Notes: generated from the letters alone by a model not told the origin. A DNA stretch of 64,000 nt from Eonycteris spelaea (GCA_003508835.1 PUFA01000573.1:115062-179061); one strand, 5' to 3'. Positions 23,503 to 36,634 are shown, counted from the first letter of the stretch. Made by a program: numbers and translations.

Positions 23503-26500
23503 TTTATTTTTCAATTACAGTTGACATTCAACATTATTTTGTACTAGTTTCAGGTGTACAGCATAGTGGTTAGACATTTATATAATTTATGAAATGATCC
23601 TCCCAATTAGTCTAGTACCCGCTTGGCACCATACATAATCATTACAACATTATTGGCCATATTCCCTATGCTGTACTTTAAATCCCCATGACTATTTCAT
23701 AACTACCAATTTATACTTTTTTAATGCCTTGACATTTTTCACCCGGATGCCTAACCCCAATCTGGCAACCACTAGTTTTTTTCTCTGTATCTATGAGTCT
23801 GTTTCTATTTTGTTAGTTAGTTTGTTTGTTTGTTTTTGTTATTTAGATTTAACACATAAGTGAGAACATATGGCCTTTGTCTCTTCTGACTTATGTCACT
23901 TAGCAAAATACACTCTAGGTCCATTCATGTTGTCTTAAATGGTAAGATTTAATTTTTTATAGCTGAATAATATTCTGTTGTGTATATGTACCATTTCTTC
24001 TTTATTCAATCATTTATTAATGGGCATTTAGGTTGCTTCCATATCTTGGCTATTGTAGGTAGTGATGCAGTGAACATAGGGGTGCATACAACTTTTTGAA
24101 TTAGTGTTTTGCTTTTCTTCATATAAATGCTCAGAAGTGGAACTGCTGGGTCATAAGGAAGTTCCATTTTTAATTTTTTGAGGAAGCCCCAAATTGTTTT
24201 CCATAGTGGCTGTACCACATCCTCTCCAAAAATCATTGTACTCTGACTTATTAATAATAATCACAATTACAGGTATAAAGTGATATCTCATTATGGTTTT
24301 AATTTGCATTTATGTTATGATTAACAATGTTGGTTCTTCCTAACCGTGAACGTGGTATATGCTTCCATTTATTGGTATCTTCTTCAATTCGTTTCTTCAG
24401 TGTCATGATTTTCTGAGTACAGGTCTTTTACTTCCTTGGTTAAATTTATTCCTAGGCATCTTATTTTTGATGTAATTATAAATGGTATTGTTTTCATAAT
24501 ATTTCTTTCTTATGGTTCAATATTAGTGTATAAATATGCCACTAATTTCTAAACCTTAATTTGTATTCTCCTACTTTACTGAATGTATTTATTAGTTCTA
24601 ATAGTTTTCTGGTTAAATCTTTGGGGTTCTTTCTATAATATAATGTCATCTGCAAATAATGATAGTATTAATTCTCCCTGTCCAATCTGAATGACAATAT
24701 TTTTTTTTATTGTCTGATTGCTGTGGCTAGGACTTTCAATACTACATTAAATAAAAGAGGTGAAAATTGACACTTTTCCTTTGTTCCTCATCTTAAGGAA
24801 AATTCTTTTAGCTTTTCATCATTAAGTATAACATTAACTGTGGGTTTATCATATATTGCCTTTATTATTTTGAAGTATATTTACACCTTGCTGAGAGTTA
24901 TCACCATAAATGGATGCTGGATTTTGTCAAATACTTATTCTGCATCTACTTATATAATCGTTAAAAATGTATTTTTTTAATTTGGTGTATCACAATAATT
25001 GATTTCTGAAAATTAAACCACCCTCACATCCCAGGAAAAATCCCAGTTGATCGTGGTATATGGTTTCTTTAATATATTGCTTAATCGGGTTAATAATATT
25101 TTGTTGAAGATTTTGCATCTATACTCATAAAGGCTATTAGTCTAATTTTCATTTCTTTGTAATGTCTTTGTCTGGCTTTGGAATCAAGGTAATTGTGTCC
25201 TCATAACATGAGCGTGAAAGCCTTCGGTCTTCTTGAATTTTTTTGATACAGTTTAGAAAAATGGATGTAATTTTTCTTGGAATACTTGGTAAAATTCACC
25301 TGTGAAGCCATTTGGCCCAGGACCTTTGTTTATTGGGATTTTTTTTGTTTGTTTACTGATTTGAGTTCCTTATTTATAGTCAGTCAGTTCAGATTTTCTT
25401 TTTCTCCTTGACTCAATCGTGGCAAATTATGTATTAGGAATGTATCCATTTTTACCAAACTGTCCAATTTGTTGGCATATGATTGCTCATAGTATTTTTC
25501 TTATAATCCTTTGTATTTATGTGGTGTCAGTTGTCACTTCTCTTTCATTCATGATTTAATTTATTTGAGTCCTCTCTTTTTTTTTAATGAGTCTGTTAAA
25601 GGTTTATTGATTTCATTTATCTTTTCAAAAAACAAGCTTTTGTTTTCATCAATCTTTTGTATTTTTGAGACTTTATTTTGCTATTTCTGCTCATATTTTT
25701 TATTATTATATTTCGTCAACTCATGTTAAGCCTTGTTTGCTGTTTTTTTTTCTAGCTCCTTTAAGTGTAAGATTAGATTATTATTTGAGATGTTTTGTTT
25801 GTTTGTTTCTTAAGAAAGGTCTGTATTACTAAAAAATTATTCCTAGGACTGCTTCGCTGTGTCAAATAGATTTGGGTTCATTCCATTTTCATTTTAATTC
25901 ATTTTAATGTATATTTTTATTCCTTTTTCAAATTTCATTTTTAACCCATTCGTTGTGGTCTATTTTGGAAAAAGGGTTATATGCACGGGAAAAGAATGTA
26001 TATTCTTCTACTTTGGGGTTAAATATTCTAAAAATATCAAATCTATCTGATCTAGTGTGGCATTTAAGACTTCTGTTTTCTTGTTGATTTTCTGTCAGGA
26101 AGATTTGTTTATTGGTGTCAGTTGGGTGTTAAATTCCCCTACCATGACTGTATTTCTATATATCTCTTTTTTCATGGCAGTCAATATGTGTTTTATATAT
26201 TTAGGTGCTCCATTGTTGAGTGCAGAAATGTTTACTATGATTATATTCTCTTGTTGGATTGATCTCTTTACCATTATGTAATGTCCTTCTTTGTCTTTTA
26301 TTATAACCTTTGTTTTAAAGTCTATTGTGTTTTGTATAAATATTGCTACCCCAGATTTTTTTCCTCATTTTCATGAAATATCTCTTTCTATGCTTTTACT
26401 TTTCATCTGTACATGTTTTTTTCATTCCAAAGTGTATCTCTTGTAGAAGCTTATGTAAGGATCTTGTTTTCTTATCCATTCACCACCCTGTGTCTTTTTA

Positions 26501-26776
26501 TTTGAGCATTTAATCCATTTACATTTAAAGTGATTGTTGATGAATGTGTAGTTATTGCCATTTTATATTTATAGTTTTGATTTTTTTTTTCTTCATAAAG
26601 AAGTTGCATTAATATTTCTTGTAATACAGGTTTGGTGGTATTAACTTTTTTAGTTTTTCATGTCTGTGAAACTTGATCTGTCCTTTGATTCTAAATGATA
26701 GCTTTGCTGGGTAGGGTAATTTTGGTTGTAGGTCCTAGCTTTTCATCACTTTAAATATTTTGTACCTTCTGGCCTG
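23503..26776 (-). mobile_element. L1 with ORF2 and end of ORF1, antisense, internally deleted
   Basis: From left: poly-T and the 3' UTR of the recurrent type (cagttgacattcaacattat), ORF2 C-terminus to about 24335, a jump at about 24336 to a more upstream ORF2 segment, reverse-transcriptase and endonuclease parts to about 26540, then the ORF1 C-terminus to 26770. A piece of about 1 kb of ORF2 is missing at the jump. The frame is broken throughout. Confidence 0.75.
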
Positions 26777-27130
26777 AAATCAGGAAGTATGATGCCTCCA
26801 ACTTTTTTTTTTTTTCTTTCTCATGATTGCTTGAGCTATTTGGGGTATTTTTAGTTCCATATGAATTTGGATTATTTTTATCTATTTATGTGAAAAATGT
26901 CATTAGGATTGTGATAGGTATTGCACTGAATCCATTGATGCAATACCTAGATAATATGGACATTTTAATAATATTGATTCTTCGGACACATGAACACAGG
27001 ATATCTTTCCATTTGTTTGAGTCTTCTTCACTTTCTTTTGTCAAGAATCTTATACTTTTTAGTGTTTAAATCTTTCCCCTCAGTTCAATTTATCCCTAAG
27101 TATTTTCTTATATTATTGTGAAAATATAGT
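26777..27130 (-). mobile_element. L1 ORF2 fragment, antisense, out of order
   Basis: Directly after ORF1 text, ORF2 sequence reappears (aaatcaggaagtatgatgcctc), continuing to aatttatccctaagtatttt. It cannot be collinear with the preceding copy, so it belongs to another L1 or to a rearrangement. Confidence 0.65.
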
Positions 27131-27480
27131 TTTCTTTATGTAATAATTACTTTAGAATCTTTGTCAGATAATTTCAACATCAGTGTCTTCTTGGCCTTTG
27201 GTACCTGCTAACTGCCTTTTATCTGCAGGGTTTAAGTGTTCATGGTGCTTTATATGACATATAATTTAGAATTTTACCCAGAGCATTTGATTATTAGGTT
27301 ATGAAACTATGTGTCTTACTTAAATTTTATAGAAAATGTTGATTTTTTTTTTAGCCCTGGTTAGTTTAAGACTGAAAGTTCTGGACTTCTTTATACAACT
27401 TATGGTCTCCATATCAGTTCACTTTTCACAGCCTTTGTAGTGCTCTTCAACTATGTCCTTGGTTTATAGTCGGTGACCTA
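27131..27480 (-). mobile_element. Old L1M 5'-region-like sequence, antisense
   Basis: The text agaatctttgtcagataatttcaac and gagcatttgattattaggttatgaaac (split here only for description) recalls the reversed 5' region of old L1M elements. The match is from memory and weak. Confidence 0.4.
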
Positions 27481-28340
27481 GCTGATAGTGTATAGTTGGC
27501 AGAGCTCTCTAGTGACTTTGGTATGCTAATCCAAATTCGTTTTCCACCTGTATGGCATGAGAGTAATTTTATAAAGTTTATGGAGTCACTTTTCAAGCTT
27601 CACATTCTCAATGATTTCCCCAGTACTTTCTTGATTCAAGTAACATGAGAACAGAACCCCACCCTCTTGGAAACATAGCTCCACTAAATGAAGAGGAAGA
27701 TCATCCTTCCTCACTGTTTGCCTCCTGCAATCTCTTATTATTAGATAGTGCCTCTGCCATCATCAAATTTTCTGATTGCTGGTGCACACAAAAAGTTAAT
27801 AAATAAATAAAATAAAATAAAAATAAAAATAAATGACTTCTGCACTCTCTGAGCATTAATGATCCCCTTGTTTGGTCCTCTAGCTAGAGCGTTTCTCTGA
27901 AGCTATTTCTGTGTGTGCTATAATGCTTACTTCTAGGTATGTTGCTACAGTGAGTTTAGGTTAAAGGAAACCAGAAGAAACAATAATAAGCTCATGGTCA
28001 TTTTGGTGGTACATGAAATTCTAACAATTTCCCCCAATTTGCCTGCAGTTATTAACTTTTCATATTTCTGAATAGCTGTATCATGTATTCTGTCCACATT
28101 TTATAGGTGCATTCAATGGGAGAGAAAGGAAAACAAGCTCTTATTTCATATTCCCTGGAACCAAAATTTCTCCAGTATAATTTGAATAGAAGTGATGATA
28201 AAAGATATTTTTATTTGTTTCTGAGCTTAAGGAAAAACATTCAATCATTCACTGTTTGTTTTTATGTCATTTATTTTATTCTTATAACTTTCATTAGATT
28301 AGGGAGTTTCCTAATATCTCTAAGGTTTCTAAGAATTGTA
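27481..28340. other. No gene recognised; A-rich simple repeat
   Basis: The only clear feature is an aaataa-type simple repeat near 27797-27834. Open frames are short and unlike any family. Confidence 0.35.
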
Positions 28341-28900
28341 TCATAAATTTTACCAAATGCTTTATTGTATACCTATTAAGAGGATCATATTGCTTTCTCC
28401 ATTATTCTGTTATAGTGAATTACATTGATTGATTTTTAAAATGTTGAACAGTTTCATGTTTCAGGAATAAAGTCTAATTGATTATCATAAATTATCCTTT
28501 CTATATACCCCAAGATTTGCTTTGCTAATACTTAATTTAGAAATTCTGCATTTTTGTTTAAGAGTTTGATCTGTAATATTCTATTCTTCTAGTGTTCCTG
28601 TCAGGTTTGGGTATAAATATTATTTAGACATCATAAAATAAATGTGGGTTTATCCTGAGTTTTCTATTCTCTAGAAAATTTTGTATAAGTTTGGTGCTAT
28701 ATCCTCTAGAGCAAAGTACTGGTTAAGACATGTGGTTCTGAAATTACTGAATGAATTCCTTAATTTGAATAAACTATTCACATTTATATTGATTCTTGTA
28801 TCAATTTTTCTGTTTTGTACTATTCAAGAAATTTATCCACATATTCAAATATACTGGCTTATAATTGTTTACGGTGTTCTTTAAAATTAGTAATATAACT
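28341..28900 (-). mobile_element. Old L1M ORF2 fragment, antisense
   Basis: Reversed ORF2 landmarks are present: attacattgattgatttttaa, ttgctttgctaatacttaat and tgtataagtttggtgctata. Confidence 0.6.
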
Positions 28901-28904
28901 GTAG

Positions 28905-29315
28905 TAGCATTCTCTTTTTCCTAGTAACCACTAAACCATCGTTCGTGTCTTTGAGTCTCAGTTTGATTTTCTTGCTCATTTGTTGCTTTCAGATTTATAT
29001 CCCATGTATAAGTGAAACCATATAGTTCTCAACTTTTTCTATATGACTTATTTTGCTTAGAATGATAATCTCAAGATCCATCCAGGTAGTCACAAATGAC
29101 AGCATCTCATCTTTTCTTATGGCTGTGTAATATTCCATTATATATATATGAATTCTTCCTTATGCATTCATTTATTGATGGACACTCAGGTTGCCTCCAT
29201 ATCTTGACTATTGTAAATAATGCTGTGATGAACATATGGATTTGCATGTCCCTTCAAAGCAGTTTTTTGGGGTTCTTAGGATAAATACCCAGAAGTGGGA
29301 TGGATTTCTATGTTC
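28905..29315 (-). mobile_element. L1 3' end, antisense
   Basis: The 3' UTR text (tttgagtctcagtttgattt) leads into the C-terminal ORF2 text ggttgcctccatatcttgac and taaatacccagaagtgggat. It ends by truncation at about 29315. Confidence 0.7.
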
Positions 29316-29837
29316 TTCTTTGTGGAACCTGACAATAGATTTCCTCTCACTTACAGTACTTCAGTTTTGAGTGCACAGATTAGATTCCAATCAGAGAAGC
29401 CACTGGCTTGTTTAAGCATAGAGGAGCGTGTGTCTCCATCACTATATATTCAAAGGGCACAACATCCCTCCCAGATCTAGCCTGATGCTCTCAGAGTACA
29501 TTGCTGTAAAATTTTTCTTGAGGACATAAGATATTGTACAAAGAAACAGTTCCAAAAGAGCTACCTTAACAAGTATTAAGTGCCATTGCCACACTTTATT
29601 AAAACCTTTTGTGGTAGTATGGATCCAGCTTGTCCCTGTAATTTGGAAATATTTTAAGATTTAAATAATGCAAAGCGTATTTAAATTTATTTTGTCTATC
29701 AATTCAATAAAAGAGAGAGCCCTTTGTGCTAGGTAGGGTCAATAGAATCAAAACCAAAAGTCTAAAGTCAAAAATTTAAGTCAGTTCTACAATGTTTCCA
29801 TGTTAAACGTATTTATTTATTTGTTTGTTTGTTTGTT
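29316..29837. other. No gene or repeat recognised
   Basis: Nothing identifiable is present apart from the TTTG/TTTA-rich run at 29810-29837, which is the reverse of the tail of the next element. Confidence 0.35.
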
Positions 29838-32800
29838 ATCTATCCTTTTAAATTAGAGTTGGCATACAATAATATATTAGTGTTAGATATACAACATAAT
29901 GATTAGACATTTATATATCTTATGAAGTGATCACCTAAATAAATCTAGTACTGATTTAGTAACTATGTATGATGACACTATACATAGTTATTACAATATT
30001 ATTGACTATATTTCTTATGCTGTAGTTTATATCCCTATTTCTATTTGTAACTACCAATTTGTAATTCTGAATCCCTTTCATTTGTCCATGCACTATTCAA
30101 AAACTCTTACATCTGATAACCATCTCTGTACATATGTGGGTTTGTTTTGTTTCTGTTTTGTTAGGTTTTTTTATTGTATTCTTTAAATTCCACATTTAAT
30201 TAAGATCATGCGACATTTGTCATTTCATTCTCTGTTTGATTACTCCACTCAGCACAATACCTTCTAGGTCCATCCATGTTGTTGCAAGTGGCAAGATTTC
30301 ATTATTTTCTATGGCTGAGAAATATTCCATTGTATATGCTTACCATCTCTTCTTTATTCATTGATGAACACAAAAGTACCTCCATATCTTGTCTGTTGTA
30401 AATAAAGCTGCAATAAACATATGGATTTACATGTCCTTTCAAAGCATTGTCTTGGATTTCTTCCAAAAAATACCTAAAGGTGGGATTGCTGGGTCTTTTT
30501 TTGTCTCTTATTATAGCCTTTGTTTTAAAGTCTATTTTGTCTGGTGTAAGTATTGCTAACCCAGCTTTTTGTTGTTGTTTTTGTTGCTGTTGTTGTTTAT
30601 TTCCATTCCATGAGATATCTTTTTCCATCCCTTTACTTCCAGTCTGTGTGTATCTTTCAATCTGAAGTGAGTCTCATGTAGGCAGCATATATAAGGCCCT
30701 TGTTTTCTTGTCTATTCTGCCACCCTATCTTTTGATTGGAGAATTTAATCCATTTACTTTTAAAGTAATTGTTGATAAATATGTCATCATTATCATTTTA
30801 TCATTTATATGTCTGATGTATTTTTTTCTCCTTCATCTAGAAGTCCCTATAACATTTCTTGTAATACTGGTTTGGTGGTGATGAACTCCTTTAACTTTGA
30901 CTTGCCTGGAAAGCTCTTTATCTGCCCTTTGATTCCAAATGATAGCTTTGCTGGGTAGAATAATCTTGGTTGTAGGTCCTTGATTTTTCCACTTTGAATA
31001 TTTTGTGTCAATCCCTTCTGGCCTGCAAAGTTTCTGTTGAGAAATCATCTAATAATCTTATGAGAATTCCCTTGTAAGTAACTACTTTTCCCTTGCTTCT
31101 TTTACAATTTTCTATTCGTCTTTAACCTTTGACATTCTAATTATGATATGTTTTTGTGTGGGCCTGTTTGGGTTCATCTTGTTTAGGACTCTTTGCTTCC
31201 TAGACTTGTATGTTTTTTTCCTCCACCAGGTTATGAAATTGTTCTGCCTTTATTTCTTGAAGTTGTTTCTCAATTCCTTGCTCTCACTCTTCTCCTTTTG
31301 GCACCCTTATGATGCAAAAGTTGGTATGCTTGATGTTGTCTCAACGACACCTTAAATTATTTTTTCTTGTTGCTGCTCTGATATGGTATTTTCTGTTACC
31401 TTATTATCTAAATCACTGATTTTATCCCCTGCTTCATCTAATCTACTGTTGATTCCCTCTAATGTATACTTAATTTCAGATATTATATTCTTCATTTCTG
31501 ATTGATTTTTTAATGTTTTCTATCTCTACTTTTGTGTTTTCTATCTCTTTTGTAAAATTCTCCCTTATTTCTTTTACTCTTCCCCTACATTTATTAAGCA
31601 TGCTTATAACCAGTGTTTTGAACTATACATCTGGTAAATTGCTTGTCTCAATTTTCTTTAGTTTTTCTTTTTCTTATTTCTTCTTTCCTTCTTTTCTTTT
31701 TTTTTAGCTGTGTTCTGTTATTTTACTTGGGACATTTTTTACCTCTCCATTTTGACTGCCTTCCTGTGTTTGTTTCTATGTATTACATAGAGCTGCTACA
31801 TCTCCTGGTCTTAGTAGAATAACCTTATGTAGTTGAAATCCTGTGGGACCCAGTGGTGAAGTCCCCTGGTCAACTGAGCTGGGTGCTCCAGCTCTGTTCT
31901 TTGTGTGTATTATGCATGAACTCCTATTGTAGTTGAGCTTTGTTCGCTATTTACGCAATCATTGGAGAGATTCACCCTGATGCTGACTGTGAAGACTTGC
32001 CAGGCCAGTGACAACTGTGGAGAAGCTGTTGTGCAGGGGTTGATGCTATGGAGCAGGATTTGCTTTAGTAGTGCCCTGGTGCCTGTGCAGGCTGTCCTTT
32101 GTAGGTGTTGTCCCCCGATGCAGCCTGGATGTTTCTCAGGCTCAGAATAAAGCCAGCCACCCAGTGTGCTGGCCCCAGCCTTTCTGGGAGGAGCCCCACT
32201 GCAGACAAAGTTCAACTATGGACTGTGCCCAGCCCAGGACTACCTAGCATGAGCTGTCAAGCAATCCACATGTGGCCACTATTATGTTTGACTGGAGGTG
32301 CCTCCAAAAGCCAAACCATGAACCAAGGATGGCTGCCTCTAGTGCCAGGCTCAGGAATGCTCAGCAAGAGGTACAAGGCATGATGAGGCCAGATGCTGCT
32401 TATTTGTAGTTTATAAACCTTTGAGAGATTTTAGGAAAGTTTACAGCATGAGCCAAGACAGGCCATTACTAAGAAAAGTCGCTGGAAGTAGTGTGGGTTT
32501 GCCTGTAAGTTGTGTGGGGTAAAGTCTCAAGTAATAAACAGGATGAGGTGACCTTTAGCCAGATTAATGGAGACTCAGATATGGTGGCTACCTGTATCTG
32601 CGTGGTAGAAGAGGGAGGGCTCAACAAAGGAACAATGTGTTCTGCCATAATTTCTGTCTAGGAGAAAGCTGCCCCTCCAATCCTCGTCCAGAATCCAGAC
32701 AATTCAGCCTCTCTGCATATATTTCTGGTCCCTTTCAAGATGTTGCTTCAGTGCTGGAGCTCATAGTGAGTAAGTTTATTAGTGAGTAACTTCCTGTGCC

Positions 32801-33118
32801 AGCCCTTTAAGAAGAGCACCTGGTACTCCAGCCACTCTTCAGCCATAATTTCTGGTGTGGTGCTGTGATCCTTTGCCCCTTAAGGGATATCCCTTTTGAT
32901 TTTTAACTTACAAGTGGATGTGGAACCAGCACGTTTCATGTCTCCATCCCTCCTGCCAGTCTTGCCATGGCTTCGTCTACATATCTTTAGTTGCAATACT
33001 TTTGTTCAGCTAGACTGCAGGCAGTTTCTCAGTGATGGTTGTTCTTTAGTTGTAATTTTAAGGTGGTAGTGAGAGGAGGCAAGCACAAATTTATCTACTC
33101 CACCATCTTGACCAAACC
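29838..33118 (-). mobile_element. Half-L1 (HAL1-like) element, deletion class 1, antisense, near full length
   Basis: From left: TTTG-rich reversed tail, 3' UTR (attagagttggcatacaata), ORF2 C-terminus to about 30496, junction into the ORF2 endonuclease stub (gtctcttattatagcctttg), ORF1 about 30835-31640, then a long 5' UTR to accatcttgaccaaacccc at 33118, the reverse of a normal L1 5' start. The junction aligns base for base, without gaps, with that at 11044. All frames are broken. Confidence 0.8.
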
Positions 33119-33149
33119 CCTTTTTTAAATTTCAACTTACGAGTAATGT

Positions 33150-33545
33150 ACTCGTGTTAAATTTATTCTTAAATATTTTGTTCTTTAAGATGTTTGTGTA
33201 AAATATTGTATTTTTTAAGTTCATTTTTGAATTTTTCAAAGTTAGATCATAGAAATTCAACTGAAGTTTTAATATGTATATTGTAAACTGTAACACGTTG
33301 AACTTGTTTATCAGTTCTAATAGTTCTTTTGTGGATTCCTTTGGATTTTCTATATATAAATCATATCATCCATAAATGTAGTATATTTACTTCTTTCTTT
33401 CCTATCTAGTTTTAATTTTTTTTCTTGCCTAATTGTCTTGACTATAACCTCAGTATAATGTTAAATAGAAGTTGTTAGAATAAACATCTTTGACTCCTCT
33501 TTTTAGTGATAAAATCTTGGTAAATATTTTGCCAAGTTTAGTAAT
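33150..33545 (-). mobile_element. Old L1M ORF2 fragment, antisense
   Basis: The text gttaaatttattcttaaata, tcagttctaatagttctttt and cttgcctaattgtcttgact is reversed ORF2 from the reverse-transcriptase region. Confidence 0.65.
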
Positions 33546-35124
33546 TATTTGATATTTAAGTTGGATATTACAATACACTTATACATTCCATTTTTCCAAT
33601 ATCCTTACTAACAGTTGTAATAAGGAAAATGTCTCTGACTCTTAAAGTTTTTTTCTTCTCTGGCAAGTAGGAAATTATAGTCTAATAAGATATGCATAAC
33701 CTCCTTGTGTGTTCTTATTTCCTGTACTTACCAAACATAGTTATTAGTGTATGAAAAATATTTATTTTTTCTTTGTATTGTGTGTCTTTATACATATTGT
33801 AGCTAAGTTTGAGGAAAGGGTAACAGAGAACTCAGAATATGTTAGTTTTTGAAATAAAATGGAAAGGTTTCTGCACCCAATTTAAAATCATTTAGTATAA
33901 CTTCTAATAGCTATTATTACAGAAGAAGCTTATACAGTGCTGCATTTCCTTTCAAGGCTTACTTTTCTTCCTGCTACTCTGTTAGTTTACCTGACTATGA
34001 AAATTCAGAGTTCAGTTTTAATTCAGCTATGAATGACTCTTCTTAGTAACATACCATGGTAGAAAATTTCACAGGTCAGAATCTATTCCTTTCATTTTTT
34101 TCAAATTAATTTTCTTTCAGTCCCATCAATTTTTTTCATGGTTTTTAGTAACATTTTCAAGCCACTGAGGAGTTGTGGATATTGATATTCAGCCGGTATA
34201 ATTTAGAAGGTATCAATCAAGATATTTTTAATTCTTAAAAAAAAATTTGGTCCCTTCTTAGGACTCAGATTTTTCTATCTCAGAGTAAAGGGAAAATATG
34301 ATATATATTTATCACCATACATGGAGACGGTACTTCAGTAAATACTTCTTGGAATGTCTTTATGTCCAGAGTATTTTCAGCACTTAGTTTTATTTGTAAT
34401 CATAAATTTTCAATGATCACTGTTGGCTTTTCTTTAACGAAATTTTCAAACTCATATACTCAAAATACATTTTTAAATCAAATAGAATGTTTTAATTAAA
34501 TAATAGAGAAGACCTTATTATAAAAGCAATCCTAGGTTCTGCACCTCTCCTGGGAAAATGATTCTTAAATATTTTGACTACTTCTTCTGGTTGTCATTTT
34601 CATGTCTCTAAGTAATATGCTTATACTGTTAAATCTTGACTCATGAATATTTTGACTTCCTAATATAATAGATTAGAAATAAGCTTACTTATACCTCACC
34701 CAATAAATAACATGCAAATATAATTACATCTTTATTTTTGGTAATTGTATTTACTGTTTTATAAATAATATAGTTAAACCCTAATGTCTTGTTTCATCAA
34801 ACACAAACAGGATCTCTCAATTAGCACTTTGTAAGATAAAAATATGAATACTTGTATTTCTACATTAGTTCTCTTGCTCCTTTCCATTATCTCACACTTG
34901 TTCCCTATATGAATACATTTTTATTGCAAATATTAAACGCATTTACATACTTTCAGTAACAATTTAAGTTGTCCATATTTTGTCTAAAGATTATTCGAAA
35001 AGCTGAAAATAAGAAAAGGGTGTTTACATTAGTATGAGAACATGAAGGACATAAAGCAAGTTGGATATTGTAACTGAATTTCTTACTTTGTTCCAACTTT
35101 TAGCTTTTGCTGGCTTTTATGTTG
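33546..35124. other. No gene or repeat recognised
   Basis: This AT-rich stretch of about 1.6 kb shows no identifiable family, exon or RNA gene. Confidence 0.35.
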
Positions 35125-35394
35125 TTGTTGTTTAAATAATCTTTATTGAGATGCAAATCACATACTATACAATTTACCCTTTTAAAGTATAAAATTCAGG
35201 ATATCAGTATATTCACAGAATTTTGCTGCCATCACAAGAGTCTAAGATTAAAAGAGTTACATAACTCCAAAATAAATAAATAAATAAACCCGTACCCATC
35301 GCCACTCATTTCTAATACCTTATTCCAAGTCTTAAGCAACCATAAATCTACTGTCTAACTCTTTAGAATTATCTATCTTGGACATTTCACATTG
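35125..35394 (-). mobile_element. Old L1M 3' UTR, antisense
   Basis: The text ctttattgagatgcaaatcaca to tatcttggacatttca follows the reversed L1M 3' UTR (acccatttaaagtgtacaat type). Confidence 0.65.
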
Positions 35395-35625
35395 GTCAAA
35401 AGGTATAAACTTTTAGATAGAAAATAAATAATCTGATGTACAGCATTGCGATTATACTTCACAGTACTGTATTATATGCCTCAAAGTTGCTAAGAGAATA
35501 GATCTTAAATGTTGTCACCACAAAATGAAATGATAATTATGTATCATGACATAATTATTATTACCACAGTGGTAATCATATTGAAATATATAAATGCTTC
35601 AAATAAATATGTTTTATACCTGTTG
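35395..35625 (+). mobile_element. L1M 3' end, sense
   Basis: The text gatgtacagcattgcgatta, gttgctaagagaatagatctt and aaatgttgtcaccacaaaat follows the sense L1M 3' end. It abuts an antisense piece, so two insertions meet here. Confidence 0.65.
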
Positions 35626-35769
35626 AGGAAGGTCATCAAGAAGATGTGGCCACCAGTTTGACTCACAAGGTGGACTCAAGCAAATGGGGGCTTCCCACTC
35701 CACTCCTTGTGCTTGGAATGTGCTATTTATTGTTGAGGTGTAAGAGTTTCTGAGATAGTCTATATATAT

Positions 35770-36634
35770 GTCCACACATGTCCATTGTCAATTATTACGT
35801 TTGCAAATATTTTCTCCATTCTATGGGTTGTCTTATTTTTTGATGGTATTGTTTGCAGCACAAAAGTTTTTAATTTTGATGCAATACAATTTATTTTCTT
35901 ACTGCTTTTTTTTTGGCATATCAAATAAACCATTTCGAAATCCAAAATAACAGATTTACTACTATGATTTCCTGTAGAGTTTTTAATTTTTAACTAATTA
36001 GGTCTATTATGTATTTTGAGTTAATTTTTATATGGTTTTGGGTAAGGGTCTAATTTTATTATGTTGCTTGTAGATACCCAGTTGACCCAAAACTATTTAT
36101 TGAAAAGGTTACTCTTTCCCCCATTTAATTGTGCTGGGAGATCGCTTCCTGGCCTTTTGGCTAAGATCAAGTGTAATTGTCCTGAGATCATGTTGAAAAT
36201 GAATTGATCACAACTGTAAATGTTTATTTTTGAATTCTCAATATCTTTAATTACTCTATCTTATGCCAGCACCACACTATCTTATTTACTCTTGCTTTGT
36301 ATTAAATTTTGCAATCAGGATGTGTGAGTCACTCAAGTTTGTTGTTTGTTTTCAAACTGTATTAGCTATTATGAGTCCCTACCCAACATCTATATGTGAC
36401 TTGAAGGGACAGATTGTCAAATTCTGCACTAAGACCCGTTCAAATTTTAATAGAGAGCATACTGATCTGTATTATTTTGGGGAGTATTAACATCACATTT
36501 CTGTTTAGTCTACCAATCCAAAAACATAAATTTAGATTTTCATTTAGATTTTCTTTAATTTCTTTCCGTGATGGTTTTTGTAGTTTTCAGCATAAAACTC
36601 TTGCATTTTTCTGTAATTTTGGAAATTAAATTTA
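35770..36634 (-). mobile_element. Old L1M ORF2, antisense (left piece)
   Basis: Reversed ORF2 landmarks are tgcaaatattttctccattc, attgaaaaggttactctttcccc and tgccagcaccacactatctt. The copy is split by the U2 fragment at 36141 and by a younger L1 at 36635. Confidence 0.7.
36127..36188 (+). pseudogene. Truncated U2 snRNA retro-fragment with imperfect target duplications
   Basis: Positions 36141-36175 match the first 35 nt of vertebrate U2 snRNA, starting at its exact 5' end (atcgcttc...ggccttttggctaagatcaa), with two differences at 36149-36150 (ct for tc). The 14-bp flanks aattgtgctgggag (36127-36140) and aattgtcctgagat (36175-36188) agree at 11 of 14 positions and look like a target-site duplication within reversed L1M ORF2. 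There is no poly-A tail. Only the branch-site-recognition region is reached; Sm and 3' stem regions are absent, so it is not functional. Confidence 0.85.

Noticed and set aside
36141..36175. Functional U2 snRNA gene
   Set aside because: Only the first 35 nt are present; the Sm site and 3' stem-loops are missing, and no snRNA promoter is visible upstream because the flank is L1 sequence.
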